This document shows positions 52,863 to 61,456 of a stretch of DNA of 64,000 nucleotides, in pieces (the first letter of the stretch is position 1; every line of letters starts with the position of its first letter). Under the pieces are notes generated by a model. It made no database searches. It was given only the letters and a program-made list of their open reading frames with translations, and was not told the origin of the DNA. The stretch is from Dictyobacter vulcani (lineage in GTDB: Bacteria; Chloroflexota; Ktedonobacteria; Ktedonobacterales; Ktedonobacteraceae): positions 124,001 through 188,000 of the forward strand of contig NZ_BKZW01000005.1 in NCBI RefSeq assembly GCF_008974265.1, in the 5' to 3' direction. A program made the position numbers and the translations under genes.

Positions 52863-53211
52863 CTAATACTTTTCACTTAAGGGATTGAATGGCTGAAATG
52901 ATAGCATGACGGTGAAGGAATACCTTCTCAAAGGATCAAGAGAGGTAAAAGGTGTAGGTTCGACCCTTTGGGTCGATTCGAGCCTCCACGATACCCTCAC
53001 CTCCGCAGGATCACGCAAGTGAAAAAGCGGTGAAGCAAGGCGTGAAGAGGCTTGCTCATGGTCAAGCACGGATATTATGCAGGCACGAATCGACCCAAAG
53101 GGTCGAACCTACCTGTTCGCTTTTCTTGATCCTTTGAAGTCACTGGGCCTCTGATCGGCTCAGATGCTTTCGTCAATCTCGTCCAGAAAAGGCTTACGTG
53201 AAACGTATTGG
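52863..53211. mobile_element. K2 element copy 2, carrying a nested K3 element
   Basis: Terminal repeats CTAATACTTTTCACTTAAG and the inverted right CTTACGTGAAACGTATTGG match copy 1. GCGCAAGGCC occurs exactly on both sides (52854-52863 and 53211-53220). The outer portions are nearly identical to copy 1; the extra length is the K3 element at 52954-53112. A further solo right end plus another GCGCAAGGCC follows at 53221-53248. Confidence 0.75.
52954..53112. mobile_element. K3 element nested in K2 copy 2 (159 bp)
   Basis: The ends GTAGGTTCGACCCTTTGGG and CCCAAAGGGTCGAACCTAC are perfect inverted repeats over 27 bp. The interior shows no coding frame. Because K2 copy 1 lacks this block, it is a later insertion or an exchange. 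Confidence 0.75.
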
Positions 53212-53261
53212 CGCAAGGCCTTACGTGAAACGTATTGGGCGCAAGGCCTGCCGCTACGGCT

Positions 53262-53296
53262 CGGACGTGAACTGGTCGCAGCGACAAGCGTTGCCG
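53262..53296. repeat. REP-like repeat beside the element stack
   Basis: CTCGGACGTGAACTGGTCGC is followed by AGCGACAAGCGTTGCCGCT. This is the same motif as at 4004 and 28755 and marks the original target of the stacked K1/K2 insertions. Confidence 0.6.
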
Positions 53297-53303
53297 CTTG
53301 TAT

Positions 53304-53745
53304 CTACGGGGGTGTTGTGCCGAGGTTTATGCGGCGATCGGCGAGGTTGGCGATGTTTTGATCATGGGTGACTATGATCAGTGTCTGGTTGTGTTGTTCG
53401 CGTAAGCTCTGGAGCACCTGGAGTATTTCGTTTCCCGTGGTGGGATCAAGGTTGCCGGTGGGTTCATCGGCCAGCAATACTGGCGGTTGATTGATCAAGG
53501 CGCGGGCAATGGCGATGCGCTGCTGTTCTCCACCGGATAGCCGCGCCGGACTATGTCCCATGCGTTCGGCTAATCCTACCTGTTCCAGTAGTTCCTGGGC
53601 GCGCTGCTTGAGGTTGAAGTCCAGCTTTTTACGATAGGGGAGCAAGGGAGCCATGACGTTTTCTAGCGCGCTCATGCCGGGTAAGAGATAGAAGAGTTGA
53701 AAGACGAAGCCGATCTTTGTGCGGCGGAAATCAGCGGCCGCGACG
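53304..53745 (-). pseudogene. LolD/MacB-type ABC ATPase, N-terminal part missing
   Basis: The frame reads DFRRTKIGFVFQLFYLLPGM (Q-loop), LSGGEQQRIAIARAL (signature), VLLADEPTGNLD (Walker B) and IIVTHDQNIA (switch His), typical of MacB/LolD-like lipoprotein or drug export ATPases. The Walker A half that should precede it is absent: upstream of about 53745 the frame is replaced by unrelated sequence. No ATP hydrolysis is expected. The stop lies in repeat-derived DNA at 53304, suggesting the locus was damaged on both sides. Confidence 0.75.
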
Positions 53746-54096
53746 CCAATATTTATCCAGGTGGAGTAGTTGATTTTCTGCCGCTGGATCGATGGCTGTT
53801 AACAGGAATGGACCAGTATTTACGCTGTTGAATAATTGCGAGCCAAATCCACAGGCAGTATAGGTGACCTGGATATGTTGTTTCGCTAATGCGGTAGCCT
53901 GAGCCGAATTGACCTTGAGTCTCTGCGGAATATCCGTATCTCCCATACAGGCGTTAAGCGCATAATAGATAGTATGCTCATGGTGTTCGGGCAAGGTTTG
54001 CAGGCCATTTGATGCTGTCAGTGTCCAATCAACTTGATAATAACCAGTTGAGAGTGGCATCGTTGAAAATTCCACTAATGGCGGTGGAATATTGAC
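53746..54096 (-). pseudogene. Fragment of an unknown exported-type protein, cut by the IS on one side
   Basis: The fragment reads NIPPPLVEFSTMPLSTGYYQ, VDWTLTASNGLQTLPEHHEH, YYALNACMGDTDIPQRLKV and TYTACGFGSQLFNSVNTGPF. Its composition (aromatic, Cys-containing, no helices) suggests a secreted beta-rich protein, but no family is recognised. It runs directly into the broken ABC ATPase at 53745 in another frame. Removing the IS (joining 54096 to 56242) leaves this minus-strand frame open for about 40 more codons up to an ATG near 56357, a weak hint at the original gene. Confidence 0.4.
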
Positions 54097-54212
54097 ATAA
54101 GCGTAACCCGCCGCAAGCCGCTGTGGTTTGAACCCAGGCGGATAGGCGGGTTTCTCGTGGGCTTTAGCCCTCGCTTGTTGCAATATCGTCTTTTCTCCTG
54201 TATACTGCAACA

Positions 54213-54623
54213 ATGGAAAAGACGAGTACATTGCAGTATCAGCGTGACGAGCACCGCGTCCATCTTATTGTGTATCATCTCATCTGGTGTCCTCGTCGTC
54301 GCAAAGCCATTCTTACGGGTCCCATCAAAGAACGGTGTCAACAGATACTCGAAGAGAAATGTCTGGAAAAAGGGTGGAGTATTCTCACCCTGGCGATTCA
54401 ACCTGACCTTATTCATCTTTTTATCCGCGTCTGGCCTTCTGAAAGTGCCGCTGATGTGGTGAAAGAACTTAAGGGCATCACGTCCTTTCATTTACGAAGG
54501 GAGTTCGCCCCTATCATGAAGAAAATGCCTTCGACCTGGACCCGGTCCTATTTTGCCAGCACGGCTGGTGCAGTGAGTGCTGAGACCATTCAACACTATA
54601 TCAATGCGCAAAAAGGAATCTAG
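54213..54623 (+). CDS. tnpA: IS200-type transposase TnpA (copy 2) with a broken HUH motif
   Basis: This is identical in length (136 aa) to copy 1, but the metal-binding motif reads QPDLIHLFIR instead of QPDHIHLFIR (CAT to CTT near 54407-54412), so the first His of HUH is Leu. The catalytic Tyr (IQHYINAQ) is kept. HUH transposases need both histidines for the divalent metal, so this protein is predicted inactive, although it could still dimerise with active copies. The frame is otherwise open. Confidence 0.9.
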   Translation: MEKTSTLQYQRDEHRVHLIVYHLIWCPRRRKAILTGPIKERCQQILEEKCLEKGWSILTLAIQPDLIHLFIRVWPSESAADVVKELKGITSFHLRREFAPIMKKMPSTWTRSYFASTAGAVSAETIQHYINAQKGI

Positions 54624-54649
54624 CGGGGAGGAAGGGAGGGAGTCATCGC

Positions 54650-56163
54650 ATGGCAAAGGCAACGAAAACCATCACACAAGCAATGCAGTATCCATCCCGG
54701 TATGCTGCCTGGTTTACGACCACCCAGGCATTGTTCAACACAGTGGCTTCCTTCTACTTTGAGGTCATCACAGCTCACGAGCAGGTGCTGTTGCTTTCCT
54801 CACACAAAGCCTTGCATGCCCTTGAGACATTGACCCATGCGACGGAAGAGAACCCCGATCCGGTGATGCCGCTCGATGCCATTGCTCCTCAGGTTCCTGC
54901 CCTCTTTCGCCGTGCCGCTATTCACGCGGCTCTTGGCTCCGCCCATGCCTTTGAGACGAGCTTGCAGAAGTGGCGTGCGCGCAAAGAGAAAGCGGCCCTC
55001 AAAAAGAAGCGTTTCACCGAGCACCCCCGGTTCCCCCGCGGACCTGGAATCGGTCGCCGACGTTCTACAAGGGCCAGTGGAAAGGGCGCACTGCGTCCTC
55101 CATTCTTCTCAAGCTCTGGACAGGGGCGAGGTGGATCTGGGTCAACGTTCGGCTCTTGAGCCGTGACCTGCCCGATGGCTATGAGCCCGGGAGTCCGTCG
55201 CTGGTTCGCCATGGCTCACATTGGCGGTTGCATACCCCGGTCGAAAAGACCTTCACCAGTCCGGGGAAGGTGGCTGTGCAACTGGCTCATGCCCAGACAC
55301 GCATCTGTGCCATTGATCTCAATCTCGACCATCATCTGGCGGTCTGTACCATCCAAACAGCCGACGGCTCGACCGTTGCCACCACCTTTCTCAGTGGCGG
55401 CAAACGCGTAAATGGCCGTAGGAAGTGGCTGCTTGGTCGTATCGCCCGCAACCGTCGTAAGACGGGTATCCTGGCCGAAAACGAACCCGATAATGTGGCA
55501 TTATGGGAGAAAATCCGTCATGTGGATGAGCAGGTGGCACACCTGATCAGTGCGCGCATTGTCCACTTTGCTCGTCAGCATCAGGCGAGTGTGCTGGTAT
55601 TTGAACACCTGGGCAACCTGAAACCCCAAAAAGGCCGCTACAGTCGCCGAGGGAACAGCAAACGAGCCTTCTGGATGAAGGGGCGTATATTCACCAATGC
55701 CAAATATAAAGCGTGGAACGAGGGCATGATCACGAGTCGGGTGAACCCGCGCAACACGAGCCGCGAATGCGCCCGTTGTCATGGCCTGATTGTGCGCTAC
55801 CATGCCAAGCAGGGGCCCGAGCCAGCAGGCTACACCCCTGGGGCACCATTGGCCTGGTGTCCTGCGTGTGGCATGAAGGGCCATGCCGATCGCAATGCGA
55901 GCGTGGTCATTGGTCAGCGTTTGCGTACACGGGTTCACCATCAGGAAAAGCCTCGCGCTCCTCTCCTGGGTACAGGAGAGAGGGATGAGAAATCATCAGG
56001 TGTTGTCCGTTCCCAAGACGCCAACAGCAAAGGTGGCCCATCGCGCCGCCGAGCACGGAGGCACGGAACGGGCAAGGGGCATGGCACCGCCCATGAGGAT
56101 CACGCCAGGATGGTGGCGCCCTCAGCTATTCCTCGCCCATTACCTCTGTTCAGTGAGTCATAG
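54650..56163 (+). pseudogene. tnpB: TnpB (copy 2), frameshifted in the N-terminal third
   Basis: The first frame runs MAKATKTITQAMQYPSRYAA to KRFTEHPRFPRG and stops at 55159. At GAGCACCCCCGG (55019-55030) one base is missing compared with GAGCACCCACCGG of copy 1. The second frame is then open to 56163 and carries AIDLNLDHHLAV, VFEHLGNLKP (RuvC Glu), RRGNSKRAFWMKG, CARCH / CPACG and GHADRNAS. Reading copy 1 for the first part and copy 2 for the rest gives a complete protein, so the family was recently intact. The C-terminal 60 residues are Arg/Ser/Gly-rich. Confidence 0.85.
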
Positions 56164-56420
56164 CAACGCTATCTATCTCGAACAGTGGCGTACGCAGGAG
56201 TGGAAGAAGCCGCCGCCCCTTCAGGGCGTGCGGAGTGTCACGAGATTGCAACCTATGTATATTTCTTCCTGCATGGCAGACGTGTCCAGCCAAAAGCGCC
56301 AGCGGCAGGCTCTATGAGCCCGAGCCAGCGTTTTACAAGTCCCAATCAGCGCTCCTTCCATTCAAATCAGCAATTTTAATTCTGTCGTATTTTCCTTTGG
56401 GGGAGTGGGAGTTTTTTCCC

Positions 56421-56474
56421 GATACGGCGCAGATGGCACAGGCGAGAAAGCCTGAAGGCCATCTGCGCCGTATC
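56421..56474. terminator. Long hairpin upstream of the 56678 gene
   Basis: Arms GATACGGCGCAGATGGC and GCCATCTGCGCCGTATC are perfect over 17 bp, with inner AGGC/GCCT pairing. It probably ended a gene removed or cut by the IS insertion. Confidence 0.6.
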
Positions 56475-56677
56475 TTTATATTCCGCTGAATAGCGCATCT
56501 ATCGGGAGTGCGTTACGGAACTTATTTCTGTTTCTGTATTTGTCTGGAAAATTTGTTGATTATAGATGTTATTTCTGTCCGGTTTTGCACCGTTTCAAAT
56601 GTTATTGTAATGAGGGTAATATCAACAAAATATCGATAAGCCTTTACATAATAATTGGAAGTGGAGAATCAAGGAAG

Positions 56678-57589
56678 ATGTTTACAACAATGCTCCAGGC
56701 TACACAGCGAATATTTCAGGGTATGCGCAATGCAATGCGTCGTCGAGTATGGATCCTTCTGCTTATAGTACTTATCATTTTTAGTGGCACCTGGCTATTG
56801 TTTTATCATTCCTCATCAGCAGCCAGTATACTGGGGACTTCAGCGGCGATCGGTGCTGTTGGTCCGATGAGGACCGTTACGGCCCAGAAGAATGGTATCG
56901 AGGAGTCCATGCAAATAACACCGGGTCCCTATTTCCTGAGTGAATTGCTTGAAGTACGCTTAACATTAACCAACCACAACAAGACACCTGTTATGGTTGC
57001 GGGAGTGCTCGCGAACTCTCCGTGTACTGGAGCGCTTGGTGTATATGTTACCGGTGGCAGTAAGCCGGAGTATCCTTTACCGGTAGATGGTGCTTTTATG
57101 AGTTGTCCTCCCCCGATGCCATCATCGTTGAATCCCGGGCAGACAGTCTCGATCCTCCAGAATTTTCCTCTGACGATGAGTGGGCCGATGAGATTAGCGT
57201 TTGGTGTCCGATTTATGCACGTGGTCAAAAATAAGCAAGCTAACCAGGATGTCTATACCAATTTTGATCCGCTGGATGGCCATGCGCCTGCTTTATCTAT
57301 TGTTATAGCGCCGAAGGTGCCAGAGGATCGTGTGATTTCGTTACAATGGATCGGTTCGCAGGTGCATGTTGCTGCACCGGAAGAAGCTCATATGAACTTT
57401 CGCTATTTCTATACATGCAGCAATTTCATCCCTATCAATGGAGAACTTACAGAAACAGGAAATTTTAGCTGGCAGCCATTTTCCCAGAGCTTTTTGCAAC
57501 TTCCGCTCTGTTCAGGAGCAGTGAGTCAATGGCAATTTTCCGTGGGCGCGCCAGGTTTCTCTGTTGCCAATGGCAATACGGCCTTGTGA
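56678..57589 (+). CDS. Membrane-anchored extracellular protein of unknown function
   Basis: GGAGA and AAGGAAG precede ATG 56678; longer frame starts upstream are not supported. An N-terminal anchor (VWILLLIVLIIFSGTWLLFY) leaves about 260 residues outside. The ectodomain has an Ig/beta-sandwich-like look: LLEVRLTLTNHNKTPVMVAG, LNPGQTVSILQNFPLTMSG, MRLAFGVRFMHVV, VISLQWIGSQVHVAAPEEAH. Four cysteines are spread through it. No family is recognised. Its 3' end overlaps the convergent CoxL-like gene by 64 bp, which suggests both reading frames extend past their original ends. Confidence 0.6.
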   Translation: MFTTMLQATQRIFQGMRNAMRRRVWILLLIVLIIFSGTWLLFYHSSSAASILGTSAAIGAVGPMRTVTAQKNGIEESMQITPGPYFLSELLEVRLTLTNHNKTPVMVAGVLANSPCTGALGVYVTGGSKPEYPLPVDGAFMSCPPPMPSSLNPGQTVSILQNFPLTMSGPMRLAFGVRFMHVVKNKQANQDVYTNFDPLDGHAPALSIVIAPKVPEDRVISLQWIGSQVHVAAPEEAHMNFRYFYTCSNFIPINGELTETGNFSWQPFSQSFLQLPLCSGAVSQWQFSVGAPGFSVANGNTAL

Positions 57590-59976
57590 CACCTCGCTTC
57601 TTGTAATAGTTCATGCAAGCGGCACGGGTGCAGTGGCATCTCGCGGATGCGGATGTGCCAGGGTGAGAGTGCGTCATCGAGGGCCGATGCAAAGAGGGCC
57701 GCGACGGGAATAACGCCGGCTTCACCGACTCCTTTCATGCCAAGTGGATTGAGCGGTGATGGCGTCTCGATGTGCTCGACGGTGATGTCCGGGATCTCGG
57801 CGGCGGTTGGGATCAGATAATCCATAAAGGTTGAGCTGAGCAATTGGGCTGTGTCATCATAGACTAAGCGTTCAAAAAAGGCGCCGCCGATGCCCTGCGC
57901 TACACCACCATGGACCTGTCCTTCTACGACCAGTGGATTGATCAGGTGGCCACAGTCGTGGACCGCTACGTACTTTATGAACGAGACCATACCAGTGGCC
58001 GGATCGACCTCAATGATCGCTCCATGCACACCGCTGGCAAAGCTTCCATGCGGTGGACTATAAAATCCGTCGGCTTCCAGTCCAGGGGCGTCACGTTCGG
58101 GTGGTAAGGCGGGTCCTGGTCGTGCGGCCGCCAGGTTCATTGCGGCCAGCGTGCGTGCACTTTCACCATAGGTATAGCGCAACGGGTTGGCTTTAATGGC
58201 TAGCTGTCCTAATGTCAGTGCGCGCTGAGGTGCTCCTTTGACAAACACCTTGCCCTCAGCCAGTTCTATGTCCTCCGCTGACGCTTCAAATAGCTCAGCC
58301 GCCAGCGCCTGTATTTTTTTACGTACTTTGACGGCAGCCAGGTGTACTGCCGAACCAGCCACCGTGGCGGCCCTGCTGGCAAAAGTTCCTACGCCCCAGT
58401 TGAAAGCCTGTGTGTCTCCGGTGGCGACCAGGACCGCCTGCGGCTCAATCCCGAGTTGATCGGCCACGATCTGTGCGAAAACTGTCTGGTGGGACTGTCC
58501 CTGCGAGGTAACGCCGGTAGCAACAAAGACGCGGCCATCGGGTTCGACACGCACATGGGCTCCCTCGTAAGGACCAATCGACGTGCCCTCAACATAATAG
58601 CCGATGCCGAGTCCGAGGTAGCGACCCTGTACGCGGGCCTCGGCCTGGCGCGTCGCAAAGGTATCGTAATCGAGGGCAAGCTTGAGCTTATCCAGGGCCG
58701 CCTGGTAGTTTCCGCTATCATAGCGAGTTGGCCCGCCGTCCTGGTACACCAGACCCACGTCCCAGGGAAACTCATCGGGACGAATAAAGTTGCGGGCGCG
58801 TACCTCCAGGCGATCCATCTGCAATTCAAGGGCGATCCGATCCATGATACGCTCCATCACAAAAACAGCATGGGGACGGCCAGCACCGCGATATGGACTG
58901 ACCGGGACTTTATTGGTATAGAGGGCCTGGCAATCGCTGGCATAGTGCTTGAGCCGATAGGGACCTGGCAATGAGCAAGAAGTGATAATGGGAACAATAA
59001 TACCGTAAGGGGTATAGGCTCCTGTATCATGGAGAAATACGTCGCGCACCGCGAGCAGCACTCCCTGGTCATCGAAGGCGTATTCTACCTCGTGTAGCTG
59101 ACCGCGTTCCTGGTTGGTCGAGATAAAGTTCTCGCGCCGATCCTCAATCCACTTGACTGGTCGGCCCAGGCGCATGGTGGCAAACGGGGTCAGGATCTCC
59201 TCAGGATAGAAGAGCATGATTTTGGCGCCAAAGCCACCACCAACATCCGGGGCAATCACACGTACTTTGTGTTCTGGCAGATGGAAAATCGCCGCCAGTC
59301 CATTGCGAATAGGTATGGGGGCTTGCGTGGATATCCAGCAGGTAAGCATCTGCTCATAGTGATCCCAGCGCGCTACGATCCCGCGACACTCCATCGGCAT
59401 CGCCGCGCCCCGTTCCATCTGTAATGTTTCGCGGATGACATGGGGTGCATTGGCCAGTACTTCATCAGGATTGCCTACGCTTTGTAGCAGGTGAGCCGCG
59501 ACATTGCCCTGGACGTCTTCGTGCACGAGTGGAGCATCTGGCGCGGAGGCAGTCGCCAGACTATGAACAACGGGTAACGGCTCATACGCTACGTCGATCA
59601 ACTCCAGCGCATCCTCGGCAAGATAGCGGCTATCCGCGACAACAAACGCCACGGCTTCTCCCACATAGCGTACCTCGTGAAGGGCGAGGGGAAGTTGTGT
59701 ACGAGGGTGTGTCAGTGCCGGATGCGGTATCAGCAGCGGCGATGGTTCCAGCACCTCACCCAGGTCAGTGGCGGTAAGAACCAGGTGCACGCCTGGCAAG
59801 TTGCTGGCCGCCTGCGTATCGATACGCACAATCTTTGCGTGTGCGTAAGGACTACGTAACACTGCCGCATGCAGCATTCCCGGCAAGTCAATATCATCGA
59901 CATAGAGGCCCTGCCCCCGGAGAAGACGGGGATCTTCATTACGCTGAACAGGAGCGCCAAACCAACGTGTAGCCAT
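57526..59976 (-). CDS. Molybdenum hydroxylase large subunit (xanthine dehydrogenase family, form-II CoxL-like)
   Basis: GGGGAGAC lies before ATG 59976 (MATRWFGAPVQRNEDPRLLRG). This roughly 816-aa Mo-MCD-binding subunit has GGGFGAKI, the active-site loop SPYRGAGRPHAVF (AYRGAGR type, not the AYRCSFR of true CO dehydrogenase), ATGVTSQGQSHQT and GEAGVIP near the C-terminus (glutamate of the catalytic GVGEAG). With the two next genes it forms a trimeric hydroxylase for an aromatic N-heterocycle, aldehyde or purine. CO oxidation is unlikely because of the loop. The tail past GVGEAG is extended compared with typical members. Confidence 0.9.
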   Translation of the reverse strand: MATRWFGAPVQRNEDPRLLRGQGLYVDDIDLPGMLHAAVLRSPYAHAKIVRIDTQAASNLPGVHLVLTATDLGEVLEPSPLLIPHPALTHPRTQLPLALHEVRYVGEAVAFVVADSRYLAEDALELIDVAYEPLPVVHSLATASAPDAPLVHEDVQGNVAAHLLQSVGNPDEVLANAPHVIRETLQMERGAAMPMECRGIVARWDHYEQMLTCWISTQAPIPIRNGLAAIFHLPEHKVRVIAPDVGGGFGAKIMLFYPEEILTPFATMRLGRPVKWIEDRRENFISTNQERGQLHEVEYAFDDQGVLLAVRDVFLHDTGAYTPYGIIVPIITSCSLPGPYRLKHYASDCQALYTNKVPVSPYRGAGRPHAVFVMERIMDRIALELQMDRLEVRARNFIRPDEFPWDVGLVYQDGGPTRYDSGNYQAALDKLKLALDYDTFATRQAEARVQGRYLGLGIGYYVEGTSIGPYEGAHVRVEPDGRVFVATGVTSQGQSHQTVFAQIVADQLGIEPQAVLVATGDTQAFNWGVGTFASRAATVAGSAVHLAAVKVRKKIQALAAELFEASAEDIELAEGKVFVKGAPQRALTLGQLAIKANPLRYTYGESARTLAAMNLAAARPGPALPPERDAPGLEADGFYSPPHGSFASGVHGAIIEVDPATGMVSFIKYVAVHDCGHLINPLVVEGQVHGGVAQGIGGAFFERLVYDDTAQLLSSTFMDYLIPTAAEIPDITVEHIETPSPLNPLGMKGVGEAGVIPVAALFASALDDALSPWHIRIREMPLHPCRLHELLQEARCHKAVLPLATEKPGAPTENCH

Positions 59977-60015
59977 GTCTCCCCTGCCTTTCATCAGATT
60001 CTACGGGTTTTAGTC

Positions 60016-60564
60016 CTACTTATTATTTTCATTCCTGGAATGTGTTGTTTCTTGATCGGCCAGATACACGGCCGCGCATTTGACCGCCGCCACGATATTT
60101 TGATAGCCGGTACAGCGGCAGAGGTTTCCAGAGAGTCCATGGCGGATCTCTTCCTCGGTTGGCATGGGATGCTCACGTAGCAGTGCATGCACCGAGACAA
60201 TGATTCCCGGCGTACAAAAGCCGCATTGCAGCGCATGCTTTTCCTGGAATGCCTGTTGGATGGGATGCAGTGGTTCCTGGGATGAGGCGAAACCTTCAAT
60301 CGTGGTGAGATCCATGCCATCGGCCTGCACCGCTAGCATCAGGCAGGAACGAACGGCCTCACCATTGAGCAGTATGGTACAGCAACCACAGACGCCATGC
60401 TCGCAGCCAACATGCGTACCCGTGAGGTGCAGTTCATGGCGCAGGAAATCTGAGAGCAGCAAGCGTGCCGGTACACGCCGTTCATAGTGCTGCCCATTCA
60501 CGGTCAGGCTAAGTGAGCACATATCATGTAAGGCCGGCATGGATGTTTGCTTGATCGTAACCAT
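60016..60564 (-). CDS. Molybdenum hydroxylase [2Fe-2S] subunit (CoxS-like)
   Basis: AAAGG precedes ATG 60564. This 182-aa protein has a plant-ferredoxin-like cluster (CEHGVCGCCTILLNGEAVRSC) and the second cluster domain (CGFCTPGIIVS and GNLCRCTGYQNI). It passes electrons from the Mo site to FAD. The N-terminus is about 15 residues longer than usual, and the C-terminus ends in a polar tail (HSRNENNK). Gene order FAD, 2Fe-2S, Mo with short gaps shows one transcript. Confidence 0.93.
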   Translation of the reverse strand: MVTIKQTSMPALHDMCSLSLTVNGQHYERRVPARLLLSDFLRHELHLTGTHVGCEHGVCGCCTILLNGEAVRSCLMLAVQADGMDLTTIEGFASSQEPLHPIQQAFQEKHALQCGFCTPGIIVSVHALLREHPMPTEEEIRHGLSGNLCRCTGYQNIVAAVKCAAVYLADQETTHSRNENNK

Positions 60565-60577
60565 CGATGACCTTTCC

Positions 60578-61456
60578 TTAACTTCTGTTCTGACAGCGTT
60601 GCCAGGCAGTCCTCAGTACGCGTCTGGTTGCCTCGGCCGTCAGCGCGCGACGATACGTCGATGTCGCATGGATATCGCTGAGATCGTCCTGGACCAGACT
60701 CTCTGCTGCATGTGCGGCGGCTTGCAAGATTGCGTCGTCAAGGGTTGTACCTATCAGCATCTGTTCAATCTCATAGCCGCGCACAGGGGTTGCGGCAATG
60801 CCAAAATAGCTGATGCGTGCCGACTGGCATGTTCCCGCTGGTGTTGGCACCACGACCGCAATTGCTCCCGCCAGTGCGTAGTCGCCAGCACGGCGTGTGA
60901 ACTCAATACAGGCCCAACCAGCCTGTGGAGGCAACCAGGGCAACCTAATTTCCGTGACTATTTCTCGGGCATCCAATGTCGTCGTGAGATAATCTGTAAA
61001 AAACTGTTCGGCTTTGATGATCCGTTCGCCAGTGCTACTGCGGGCCACAATCTCACCATCCAGGCAGCAGAGCAGTGCTGGCAACTCCGCGGCAGGATCA
61101 GCATGGACAATACTGCCCGCCAGGGTGCCGCGATTACGAATCTGCATATGTCCGATATATGTTATGGCCTCTATTAAGAGAGGATGTCGCTGCCGCACTA
61201 CTGGAGATTGCTCAACGCTACGTTGACGCACAATCGCTCCCACTGCGAGATGGTTCTCCCTGGCATCAATATAATCCAGCGCGGCCACGCGGTTGATATC
61301 GACCAGGTAAAGTGGAGCGACCAGGCGCACATTCAAGAGCGGGATCAGACTTTGACCACCCGCTAATATCTTCGCATCCGTACCACATTGGTCTAACAGC
61401 CCCAATGCCTCATCCAACACGCCCGGCGCACAATATTGAAATTGCGGTGGTTTCAT
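60578..61456 (-). CDS. Molybdenum hydroxylase FAD-binding subunit (CoxM-like)
   Basis: This 292-aa subunit starts at ATG 61456 (MKPPQFQYCAPGVLDEAL), overlapping the amidase stop by ATGA. The FAD motifs are AKILAGGQSLIPLLNVRL and TLAGSIVHADPAAELPA; the C-terminal CO-dehydrogenase flavoprotein domain includes QAGWACIEFTRRAGDYALAGA. The upstream coupling to the amidase places both in one pathway. The next gene, the 2Fe-2S subunit, starts 14 bp downstream. Confidence 0.92.
   Translation of the reverse strand: MKPPQFQYCAPGVLDEALGLLDQCGTDAKILAGGQSLIPLLNVRLVAPLYLVDINRVAALDYIDARENHLAVGAIVRQRSVEQSPVVRQRHPLLIEAITYIGHMQIRNRGTLAGSIVHADPAAELPALLCCLDGEIVARSSTGERIIKAEQFFTDYLTTTLDAREIVTEIRLPWLPPQAGWACIEFTRRAGDYALAGAIAVVVPTPAGTCQSARISYFGIAATPVRGYEIEQMLIGTTLDDAILQAAAHAAESLVQDDLSDIHATSTYRRALTAEATRRVLRTAWQRCQNRS

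Larger units (their letters stand above)
54097..56241 (+). mobile_element. IS200/IS605-family element, copy 2 (tnpA + tnpB)
   Basis: 2145 bp, left flank ...TATTGAC, right end ...GTGTCAC, then GAGATTGC. It is nearly identical to copy 1 with isolated differences, including a substitution in the TnpA HUH motif and single-base indels in tnpB. No target duplication is made. Confidence 0.9.

Noticed and set aside
57526..59994. Carbon monoxide dehydrogenase (true form I CoxL)
   Set aside because: The active-site loop is PYRGAGR rather than AYRCSFR, so a form-II-type hydroxylase is more likely.
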